Assembly (NCBI GenBank): GCA_930367205.1
Contig: OV884011.1
Span: 39,879,754 to 39,943,753, forward strand
DNA: 64,000 bases
Direction of reading: 5' to 3'
From: Acanthosoma haemorrhoidale
Lineage: Eukaryota > Arthropoda > Insecta > Hemiptera > Acanthosomatidae
Part shown: piece by piece, positions 1 to 12,200 of the stretch
Layout: each line of letters starts with the position of its first letter
How positions within the stretch are numbered: the first letter of the stretch is position 1
The notes under the pieces: generated by a model
Database searches by the model: none
Seen by the model: only the letters and a program-made list of their open reading frames with translations
What the model was told of the DNA's origin: nothing
Program-made: the position numbers and the translations under genes

Positions 1-175
1 TCCTTCATGTCTATTTCTACAGTAGATAATTATGAATAAATTTTGGTGCATAACAGTAAAGTTGGAATAAATCATATTCATGATATAATAAAGGCAAGCC
101 AAACTTGAATCATGAGGCTCAAGCTACTACAAAGGCATACTATGAACTAATAATATAAAACAATTAGGTACTTAT

Positions 176-220
176 TTTCAGGATTCGGATTTCTTCTAGC
201 AGGCTTTTCTTGTCTGAGTA
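176..220 (-). CDS. 45-bp mini-exon 12, donor mutated
   Basis: The acceptor is GATTTTTCATTAG. Fifteen codons in phase 1 (LRQEKPARRNPNPE) align with the other 45-bp exons. The donor position reads ATAAGT instead of GTAAGT, so this copy may be skipped, use a non-canonical site or be decayed. Confidence 0.4.
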
Positions 221-3200
221 CTAATGAAAAATCAAATTAACACCACAAACTAATACATTTTAACGATTTGAGCAAATTTTAATAGACGGCCAAGTCTAAA
301 AAGTTGGCAAGGCTGTTTTATCAGGTACTTCCCAAATAAATTGAGAAAACAATATGTATATCATACCGCAATTTGATATTAAAATATATCATATTCCTGA
401 CATGAAGCAGGCTAGCTAGGATTGAACTTCAAGGAAATATATTATTCTAATATTTGCTTGGTGCATTAATAATAATAATTTAATTATATCTTTTTTCATA
501 TAATTTTTAAAAACTTTTATATTTAATAACTTTTACGTTATATCAGGGTTCTGTTAATAATTATCTAGGAAACTTCTGGCAAAAGGTTTATTGGATTTAT
601 TTACACACATTAAGATAACTAAAATTGATATACAAAAATAAAATACGTACGTACTAAAAATTACTGTTAAGATTAAAATTACGTATTTATACTGGCCAGT
701 GTATCTCTGTGTTCTTCTCTTCGGTGGTAATCTTCATTTGCTTGGTCCGAATCGTATTACTTGCGCGTCTTTTGTCTTGGTGCTGAGTGAAAGTGAAAGT
801 CTCTTCTGATGAACCACGAGGCGCCTTAGCGTGGGTTGGTGGCTACAGGTAGCCAGGGGCTTCCTTCTCTGCCTGCCTTCTGAAGAACGAATGTGGGCTC
901 CTGACGAAAGAATGAGACCTTTTCCTTGTCCTGCGGATCTTTATATTACCTACCACTGCCTTCTTGACTCTTCATCTCTTTGGTTGTTCGGATATTTATT
1001 ACTTTGCTTAAATTAGAAGTTTATATAATAAATGTTTATATTAAATATGATATTATTTTTATTTCAATTATTAATAATTAATATGACGACAGTAAAAACG
1101 TTCATACTTTCAAAAATGAATCACGGATCGTTATTCAATGCTCGCTAATTTCGAGTTTATTTAAACAAACACTATTAAAAATCATCATTTTAAAATATCA
1201 CAACAATATTGTATCACCTTACTGTACTAAACAATTAGAGTCTCACTTTCAGAATTGACTTTTTCATTTTTACCACTTAACATTTGCTCATAAGACTTGC
1301 TTCATAAGTCTTCAAAAAAATAAAATTATAACCAATAAAATTTTTTTACGTTTTCAGCTGAAAGAGCTGGATAATTATAGTTTGAATAACAAATACACAA
1401 AATTTTATCTGGTTGTAAGCAGGAGTACAAAATTGTTTAAATAATCACCCATAATATGTACAAACTAATTAGGAACTGTCCATACTGATATTAAGAAGTG
1501 ATTGTAAATATGACAAAGTTACTTTGAGGCTCTTTTGGATGGAATGGTGGAAACAACCTAGTGCAGATCAATGAATAACATTTGAAACCACCTCATGAAG
1601 ACGAGCTCACCGATGGTATAAACATGTTGAGAAACAATAAGAGGCAGAGAAATGGTCAAGGCTCTTCATAATATAATTGTAATAATATGGACTGAAGAAA
1701 CTATGTTATCAGACTGACATAATCTACAAGATACTGTCAAACAGTCCACTGCTTTCTTCCTTCTGCAAACTGTGAGGATCAATATCAATGTCAGTTTAAA
1801 TGAGGCAAAAGTACTGTAGACCAGATTTTTAACCTGTGAACCATCTTGGACAAAGGTAAAGAATTTAAAACCAAAACGCATCACCTGTTAGTTGATCTTA
1901 GGTCTGCCTGTGACAGTAGTGATAGAGGGAGGTGATAAGGACTTAAATAAAAACGAATATCCTGTCTGCCCGAAGCTGATCTGCCTGATAGGAATGATTG
2001 TGAAAGGGATAGAGTACATAGTGAGGATTCACAATTGCAAATTAGAGTTCTTGAGGAGAAGAGCAGAGGTGTCCTTACTTGCCTTCAAGGGGACCTTCGC
2101 ATGAACATACTTTCGCAAGGTTTTTTCTCCATTCATCTTTATCTGTGACAATATGTCATGTTAGGTACCTACTCTTGCCAACCTTTCCCTTTCAAAATAT
2201 TCTTTATATATAAGTGTAGGCCTACCAACTGGCCTCCAGCCAATTGGACTGGCTTCCATGCACAAGCTTATTTTTAAGTCCTCTGGCAATCAACATAAAC
2301 GCCCAATCTACCCAGTTGTCGCTCTTCAACCTTTGCTGTATTTGTATTATTGCACCATCTCCGAAGCCTAATCACTAATATTTTTATATTTTGGAATGGG
2401 TCTGGTCAGGATTCACCTATCATAATAAATGAATAAAAAAATAATAAAATATATGCCTTTTAAAAAATATTTCGTCAGGTTTACTTTGACAGTAAATTAA
2501 CATGAATGTATTTTGCTTTATAACACTACACTTAGGATGTAAAGTTGTCAATCATATTCACATTATAAAACAGGTAAGCCAAACTTAAATCTTGAGGATT
2601 GAACACCTACAAAGGCATACATTGTATATACTAACAATATTAAACAAAGATACTTACTTTCAGGATCTCGATTGCTTCCATGAGTCAATGGTTGCCTGTG
2701 AACTAATAAAAATTAAATTAAACCCTTTAATAATCTGAATCGAGCTAATACAAGGCATACATTGTATAACATAATAATATTAAACATTTATATACTTACT
2801 TTCTAAATTCGGTTTGCTTCCATGAGCCACTGGTTGTCCGGGAACTAATAAAAATTAAATTAGAGCCACAAATAACTTGAATCAAGCTAATACAAGGCAT
2901 ACATTGTATAACTTATAATATTAAACAATTATATACTTACTGTCAGGATAGGGAGAGCTTCCACCAGCCAATGGTAGTCCGGGAACTAATAAAAATTAAA
3001 TTAAAGCCACTAATAACTTGAATTGAGCTAATACAAAGGCATACATTGTATAACCTAATAATACTAAACAATTATAAGCTTACTGCCAGGATAGGGACAG
3101 CTTTCACCAACCAATGGTGGACTGCAGTAGGTCAGTCAACATGAATTATGAGGGTCCAGCTAATACAAATCAATATCATGTATGAACTAATAATATTCAG

Positions 3201-6200
3201 CAATTAGATACTTACTTTCAATATCTGAAAGATACTTGAGTGACACTGCAAAGTTTCATATATATCTCCATGGATATCATTAGACAGTGATTAGTAATTT
3301 TTGAGTACGAAGCCGTGTGTGCTGACAACCAGTAAATCTGCGAACTACAAAGGTATGCAATCTGCTGCAATATGTCTGTAGGACTAATTTACTGCACTGT
3401 GATTGGCCCCAAACAGAGCACATGTTCCATGGAGCCAATATGGCTTAACCAAAAAACGCTCCATTGTTCTTTACGATATAAAATAATTGAGAATGTTAAG
3501 CAGTTGTCCTATATTTGCTGGTTCCCATCAATATACTTAGGAAATGGAAAAGTATTGCCTCTAATTGCGAACCATGATTCATTGCAACCATGGGGTTTTC
3601 CAAAATGAGAGATCCAATGAGCTAAAAAGACATTGGCAATGATCAAAGTGGTGATGTCCGGAAGTGGAATCGCTTCTGGCCAGAGGGTCCTGTCAACTAT
3701 CGCAACGAGGTACCGCATTCCATCCGATGGAAGCAATGGTTCAATGATGTCCTAGTGGATGTGGTGTAACTTCGGTGCTGAAGTGTTCTGCCCAAGAAGT
3801 GTCACTGTATGGCGGTGTATGTTGTATTTCTGACAAGAGATGCACGTTTTCGCCTAGGGGCCAACATCCACATTTACCTCTGGCCAGAAGTACCAACTTT
3901 CTATCAACTTCCTGCTCGCACTTACTCTTGGATGGCTCAAGTTGTGAAGGTGGTCAAATGTGGCTCTTCGGAACTCTACTAGTATGTAAAGGCAGCCTGC
4001 TGCCAGAGAGGTCTCTCAAAGCAGTTGGATGTCTGCGAACGGAATAGGGATAAGCTTCATCTGAAGGTTTCTCTTGAGCGGTTCAATACTGATGAGTGTG
4101 TTCTGTGCTTGTGCAATGTCCACAAAGTCGTCCTGGAGTTTGATTTCGTCCACACACGAAAGTGCATCTGCGCTAACTAACCTGTTCATGCCATCCATGG
4201 CTGGTACACAATGTTTGTGGAAAACTGGCTAGTAAAATTAAGCTCTCGTATTCGGTGTGGAGGTGCTGTTTCTGGCTTATGCAGAAATGCGTGAGTGGGA
4301 GAATTGTAATATGTAGTAATGTTGAGGTTCAAACCTTCAATCAGCGAGCGGAAGTGACGTACAGCTTTGTAAATAACAAGAAGTTCTAGGTCATAAATGG
4401 AGTAATACGATTGTTAAAGCTCTTGAGAAGAAGCCTAAGGGACACCTTGTCTTTCTTCTGCTGTAGAATGCCACTTATTATTTTATCATGTTTGCAATGC
4501 ACCCAAGGAAGAGTTCTCTCTAAGTAGCAGGATGATCAAGCTTGGCCCCTTCGCTGAGGCTTTTCTTCCTGTCCTCAAAAGCTTTTGGCGCTTCAGAAGT
4601 CCAACCGATGGGTGTTTTGTCATTGTGCGTGCTGTTATGCAGGAGTTTGATTAAAAGAGCTTAAGCTGTGGCAGCATGGGGAATGCAGCGATGATAGAAA
4701 TTACTATGAAATAAAATTAATATGAATGTTTTGGGGCCATGCAGTTTCCATGCTGTTCTTCACTTTAGATGGAAGAGGCATAATTCCATTAGAGTCAACT
4801 CAAAACTGAGGAAATCGACTTCAGGCTGTCCAAACACACACTTGTTGACGTTCATGGAAAGCCCATACTCATCGAGGATTTTAAAAATTTACCGGAGATG
4901 ATGATGATCATGTTCTTCTTTGTCCGATGATACTACGATGAAGTCATCCAGAAATGAGCAAACAAAGGGAACAACACAAAAAGCTTTGTCAATGAAGCGT
5001 AGGAAGGTCTGTGGCACATTCCTTACTCCGAATGTCATCGCACTGTACAAAAATACCAAATGGTGTAATGACAGCAGTCTTTCTACATCTTTTTCTGAGA
5101 TGGGTATGTAACCTCGCACAATGTCAAGAGTAGAAAAGATGGTCTTACCGTCAAGCTAGGTGGTAAAATCCATCAGGTTAGGTACCACGCACCTTTCCAG
5201 GATAGTTTGTGCGTTTAATTGTAGATAGTCACCATATATGCGGATTCCTTCATCTTTCTTCAGGACAATATGTAGCTTGGCTGGCCCATGGACTTTTTGA
5301 TGGTCTGTAGATGCCATCCTCTATCATTTGCCTCAATTCTTCCTTGACCACTGACTGTTTTCTGAGTGTAAGGGTAATTCCCAGGGATGGTGGATATGGT
5401 AAAAGGTGACTGAAGAGATATGACCTCGAGTACTGAGTTATATGATTTCATCTATTAATCTTCTATTCTGTCTATGCCCAAGATAGGTTTTTCCACGGCT
5501 GTTGTGATGAAGGTCCACCTTTATGGATGACGAAGTTCTAAATCAAGACATAGAGTGATTTCACCATCGGTTTTAATTAGTAGAATCGTTGGCTGCAATC
5601 AGTGGAAAGTTGAAGGCGTTTTAATGGGAGTTGTGCGGTCATGGTAATATGGAGATGGAGGGGCCACTATCAATCAAACACTGTTCTGTACGAGTAGGTC
5701 AGCAGCCTGTGGCGGCTGCCACATGATCTGGCATCTGGGCCACTGATACTGTATAAAAAGGATTTAAAAGATGTTAATGCTCCCAACCAATAAGAACAAG
5801 CACTGTTGGGAAAAACAAACAAATACATTTCACCTAATAGCAACAAATCAGTAAGTTTTTCATTATAAATAATAAGTAAACTGTCTATCTTCTGTTGAGG
5901 AAATATCCATGAAGTGAATTGCTGATGAAAGTTTTTAGTTTAAAATGGGTATGGCAGCCGATATTGATTGTAGCTCCTAATTCTCTGGTTTGGACTGTAA
6001 TTGATACAGTAGGTTACATGTAGTTACTCGGTTGCTAGTCCCCAAAAAATAAATACCAGAAAGGTACCATGAAGTCTTCTAAGCCTCCTGGGATATCTTC
6101 AGTCTGTAAACAGTTATTTTTGAGGATGAAGCAGGGTGTGCTAACAACCAGTAAATCTGCGAACAGCCTGTAGAACTGTTTGCCTGTCCTCAACATCGTG

Positions 6201-9200
6201 CACTAAATGGCTCCAAACTGGTCACGTGATCTATGGCAGCTGCCATACTGGTTAGTATGGCTGAACAAAAAAAGGAACCGCCGTTTACAATATAAAATAA
6301 TTTGCTGCTACAATAACATATTGCAATCCAATAATAAAACATATATTTCTATTACGAAGTACGCGAGTCATGCCAAACTAGCTCGAGCTACTACTGAGAC
6401 ATACTTTGTATAAACTAATAATATTAAACAAGTAGCTACTTACTTTCGTCAGGAGGAAGTCTTTTATTAAAGAATTTGTGGCAATCTAATGACAAAATTA
6501 AATTAAAGCAATTAAATAATAGCTTTTTTAATGTTTTCAGTATATGTTAATAGATAGCCATGTATATTTTTATAAGGCTAAAAAACTCCAGTAGATTATT
6601 ATCACCTCTCTCTTTGAACTGATCTTACCGAAACGTGTCTGATAGATATGGCAGTTTTAATGGGTACTTTTGAAATGGATTGAGATAATAATATATCATA
6701 CTGCAATTTGATATTAAAACATATCATATTCCTGTTATGAAGTAGGCATGCATTGTATTACCTAACAATATTAAAAAAATAGATACTTACTTTCCAGATT
6801 GAGAACCAGATCGGTTCCTTTAACCAATTGCATGCGTTTCTTCAAAGCTAATAAAAATTAAATTAAAGCCATTAAATAAATAATACATTTTTTAAAGTTT
6901 TGAGGAAATGTTAATATGCAGCAACCCCTAATTTAAAAAGGCAAAAAAGCCCCAGGGGATTATCTTGACCTCTCGTTTTAACTGATCTTATCGACACGTG
7001 TCTCTTAATAAATTGTTATCAGTGCTATCGTAACTCTCAAAAACCCAAGAGGAGGTCCATTTAGACTTTTATTTGTTTTAATATGAAAAAGTTGGGCTGG
7101 CAGTTTTAATGGGTACTTTCTAAGTCGATTGATATTGTTGAGAGGCATAAAATGGAAATAATAGGTTAATAATAATCGTGACTCTCAAAAACATAAGAGG
7201 AGGTTCATTGGGACTGCTTATCTTTTAATATGTAAAAGTTGGCATAGCAATTTTAATGGCTACTTCCAAAATAGATCGAGAAAACAATACAGACTGCGAT
7301 TCGATATTAAAACATATCTTGTTAGTATTATAAAGTAGGCAAGTCACATTTGAATTAAGTTACTACAAAGGCATACATTGTATAAACTAATAATATTAAA
7401 CAATTAGGTACTTACCTTCATGGGCTAATCGGCGAATTGTTTTATTTTTCCATGATGTTACAATAGTCCATCTTCTAGAAACTAATTAAAAATTAAATCA
7501 AAGCCAGTAAATAATAAATTTTTGAGCTAATGTTAATAGCCAGGTACTCTATTCTACAGTCTATTTTTGCAAGACTAAAGAATCCCAGTGGATTATCACC
7601 ACTGAGAGATCTCTCTTTAAATCAATCTTACCAACAGGTGTCTGTTAATAAATTGGTAAGAGTTTTATCATGGCTCTCGGAGGAACCAGAGGAAACTCAG
7701 TTAAACTATGTTATTGTTTTTTTAAATCTAAAAGTTAATATTAAAAATATCGAATTCCTGTTAAGAAGTTGGCAAGCAAAACTTCAACAAAAGGAAATCT
7801 TTTTTTTATCATTTCACTTTTTATTTTATTGTAGAGATAACTGAAGATGACAGCTTAGAGCTGTCGATGGCGCTATTTCAATAAAAAAGAGGTTATCAGT
7901 TGTGGAAAGGCAATAAAGCTGTTTTATAATAACTTTTTCCTTTATTAGATTGTTGCCAAAAGTCATAACTGTAAATAGTTTGTATTAGTCAGAGAATTAT
8001 ACTTTAACGACCCACATGTTACACATAACCTTCTTAATTCTATACTTATTCTACTATACTAATTCTATACTTAGTTACAACAGTAGTACCACTGCTAATG
8101 ACACTTCTGAAAACTATGAGGCCCATATCAATGAGGGTTAATGTCAGGCAAAGGTACTGTAAACCAAATCTTTAACCTGCGAACAATCTTGGACAGGGGT
8201 AAAGAATTTAAAACTAAAACATATCACCTGGTTGTTGATTTTAGGTCTGTCTCAGGACAGTAATGATAGATAATGCTGTTGACGACTTAAATAAAATAAA
8301 TATCCTCATAAGCCTGATAAGAATGATTGTGAAAGGGATAGGGTGTGTAGTGAAGAGTCATGATTGTGAATTTGACCTCTTGAGGAGTGGAGATGAGGTT
8401 AAGGGGCAAGGGGACATATTGGTGAGCCTCCTCTTTAACATACTTTCACTTGCTTTTTTCTGCACGCCTTTCTCCATTCATCTCTACTCATGGCCATATG
8501 TCGTCTTAGGTCAACTATCCTACCTCTAACTATTGGAAATCATTCCAGATATTCTTTATATATGTCTAGGCTTACCAACTTGCCTCCAGCCCTTTGTGCT
8601 TTGGCAATCCCAACCACCTTACTTGTCACTCTTAAACCTTTGCTGTATTTTTATTATTATACTGTCTCCGCAGGTTAATCGCTAATATGCATCTTGCTAG
8701 GTCTGGCCAGGATTCACTGATAAGGATAATTGATTAAATAAGAGATGAATCCTGGTTAATAAAAGCAAATTTAAGAGTCAAGGGTAGCATGACAATCAAA
8801 TCAGCACCATCTATTAACTATGGCGACAATTTTCAGTTGTCCAACAATAGTGACCCGCAATTTAAGGTTTATCCACTCAGAATTAACAGATAGATCCTTT
8901 AAACAATTAGAATAAATAAAAAAATAACCATTCAATCTTGGAGATGAGAGTTTGGACATTAGTTAGTTTAAAGCTGATGGTTTTGCTTAGCCTCACAATG
9001 ACCTTCCTTAAAATAAAGCGGTGTTGCAGCACAAGGAGCCAATTGTATATTTTATGTGTCTTTGAATATAATTTTTTTAAATAAATAAATGAACAGGAAT
9101 CCAAGAAAATAAATAATAACCTCACCTTTTTTTCCCATTATCATATGCAGTATGATAGGATCACAGTATCCTCTCACTCGGGCACAGGTTTGTTCTCTCT

Positions 9201-12200
9201 GACACCAGCCCTCACCCTCGGACGATGATGACGGTGAATCTGGAAGGTTAATAGGTTTATAGGTTAATAGGTTTTGGTTGGAGAGGAAATATACAAGAGA
9301 TTAACGCTAAAGATATCATGTATAACATACTTAAGGAAAAATAAGGAAAGGGATATTAAGAAAAAATTCATGAACACTAAAAATTGAATACTGGATCTGG
9401 CCTCCTGGAAAAAAACCCGCAAAAAACCTCCGGTAGTAGTGTCGGAGAAAGAGCAAATCCCCCCCCCCACCCCTCCTACCAGTAGAGCGAGGTTAGTAAG
9501 AATCGTTCCGGTGAAGTAATAGGACTTGGGTCGAAGTATTCTTGATCAGACCCTTTCAAAAGTGGGTTAGGTTCCACAAGGTTGAAAGAAAAAAACTTTT
9601 AAAGGCCCTGAAAGAAGAGAGTAATTGGGAATGTTACTAAAAGACAAAAATCAAAATTTCTGCCAGAGACAGTTAAGAACTATCAAGTATATGTACTATC
9701 AAGTAGTTATTCTCATCTATAAATTATTTTTGGTTGAGTAAACATTAAAAAGTATGAATATAAACCAATTTGGACAACAGAGATTTACAACTAAGGTTTC
9801 TTCAGTCATAAATAACGGAACCTGGACAATGTTTAAAAACAGTAAGAATTAATAAAAAATAAACAACAAATCATTGAGATGGGAGAGGGGGAATCAAGTC
9901 TATACCAGGGGGTGCCCGAAAGAAACCAAACTATTTTAGTACAAAGTTATTTGTTTAATTTTTTTTTACCACAAACCTTAAATCTCCTTCAAAGTTCTCT
10001 CCATCGGAATCAATACACTTGTCCAAACATTTTTAAAATTCCTCTTTTATGATAGCACTGTCATTTTTGTCATTACTTCTTTAACGTCTGCCTAACGGTT
10101 TCCTTTCATGTCACTTTTAATTTTGGGGAATAAAAAGATGTCGCTGGGGGCTAAATAGGGTATATTGGGAGGATGCGGCACATTGGTCATACCATTTTTC
10201 ATTGGCAGCCGCCAGCTGTCTAGGAACAAATTTTGTAGCTACCTTTCTCATTCACAAATCTTCCCTTAAAATTTGATGTACTGAACTTGAAGTCCCTCCT
10301 GATTTCTCCACTAATTCTTTGATGGTCCATTGTCTATCATGATTTTGCCAATTTTTTCAACTTTCTCGTTGGTTCAAGCTGTCAAATGACATCGACAGCG
10401 AGGTTGGTCATTAATTGACATTTCCAAACTTTAAAGCAGGAAAACCACTCTAGCACTTGAGTGTCCCCATAGCCCATGGGTCGCTTTTAACATTTCAAGA
10501 GTTTCTGTGTCAGTTTTCCCGAGCAGAAAGTAAAACTACACAAAAACGACGAGCGCACGAAACAATTGTCACAAATAAAATAACACAAGCAGAGAGGAAC
10601 CTTCTCCAGCGATGGCACTTAGCAAAATGACTGGTGAAAAGTTTCTTTACATGGTCCTAACGTCGCAACCCGGTATTACAAAAACTCCCGCACATAAATC
10701 AGTTCGGTTTGTTTTGGTTGCGCCCTCATTGCTCACTTAGTCTCAGATTCACTATCAATATCATGCCCAGGACCTTTCTAATAGCACCTATTCACTCCTA
10801 ACCTCACCAACATGACCTCTTCTTAAAGACGAACCTCGCAGATCCACATTTAACACTGAAGACTTAACCAGTATAATAGTTAGAATGAGTAATCATTGAG
10901 CTCATTAGGTTAACTATTAAACTGGAGTATTGCAATAAAACACCAATGTGTTGGTTGATAAGCAGATTTCATGATATGTCCCTTCCATATAAACCATTCA
11001 TTCATATCATTTATTATTTAAACAAGATAACCCTACAGGCATATAAAGTATTATACCAGATAAAATCAATGTTTTCATTATTTTTAATTATTTGATACAT
11101 GAATGCTACAATATATAAATACTTATGAAGAAAATGACAACTTTTATTAACCTCCATCAACATTTTCTTCATAATCTCTTGAAACAAACATAATTTTATA
11201 ATTACTAGCAAAAGGAGATCAATATTTACAAGGCTGAGAGTTGAACCCAGGACTTGCTGAGTTCCAGTCAGGGGCTCGGCCTATTAAATCCCTGGTCCTC
11301 CAATCCTTGTCAATTTTTAATCTTGTATACCTTGTGATGGAAATTTTCCAAGTCGATTCTTATTTTGTTATCTCTGAATATTATTATTATGATTTATTGT
11401 TCTCTCTAATTGCCTCAACAATTTCTTCTCTCACATCTTCTTTTGGGAATTTCATTTTTGGATAGTTAGTTTTTAAAATTAAGATAACTTAGGAATATTG
11501 GAATAGTTTTTATTGGATTCAAGTAATAGAATTTAAGTTTAGTATAAGTAAATTTTTTATACAGTAATATTAATTTTCAGTAGGAAATTTTAAAGAGGAG
11601 GTTTTACCCCACCTCTCTCTCATCCTTTACCCTCCTTCAAAAATACTTTTTCTCCTACTGAAAATTAATATTACCCTAGACAAAATTCACTTATACTAAA
11701 CTTAAATTCTATTACTTGAATCTAAGAAAACCCATTCCAATATTCCTAACTTATCCTAATTTTACAAACTAACTATCAAAAAATGAAATTCCCAAAAGAA
11801 GATTGTAAGATAGTAGGAAGACATAGAGAGATGTTGAAAAATCGGTAAGGATCAAGAAATTTTGTTAGTGCCCGAAATTTCTCTAGGAATCAAAGGACAG
11901 GAAAAAAAGCAGTCAAGAATTATTAGCTTTTTATGGGATTAAAAGTATCAACAATTTAAATTAAAATAGAATACAATGTTTTTATTTTAGTCCTCTTGAA
12001 GGCTACATACATTCCTAACAACAAGGAGATTAGAGTACATTATGTCTGATTTTTTTTCCTACTTCTTTAACTTAAACAATACAGTACATACATTGTGGTG
12101 ATATTTTATGGCCAAATTAAGTTCTATTTTAAAATGGAAATCTGGTTAGATGTAATGTGTATTGTTTAGGTGTTAGGGAAATTCACTGGGGTACAGGGGG

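Larger units (their letters stand above)
2590..3130 (-). repeat. Tandem 141-143 bp exon-plus-intron units
   Basis: Four consecutive units each contain a 45-bp mini-exon and about 97 bp of intron. They share landmarks such as GGCATACATTGTATAA, AATATTAAACAA, TACTTAC and ACTAATAAAAATTAAATTA. Copies have diverged by point changes but keep spacing, splice signals and, in three of four, the reading frame. Confidence 0.75.
6330..7860 (-). repeat. Longer duplicated exon-intron units
   Basis: Three units, plus a fourth at about 60-430, share the same intron segments around mini-exons 5, 6, 7 and 12. Shared landmarks are CATATCATATTCCTG, the GGCATACATTGTAT block and CTGATCTTAC...GTGTCT. Unit length varies by indels (about 350 to 620 bp). 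They are the larger relatives of the 142-bp units. Confidence 0.6.

Noticed and set aside
831..1016. 61-aa frame, repeated almost unchanged at 21612-21797
   Set aside because: It lies wholly inside family A LTRs and its conservation reflects recent LTR copying; it is absent or broken in the LTRs at 17904 and 18719.
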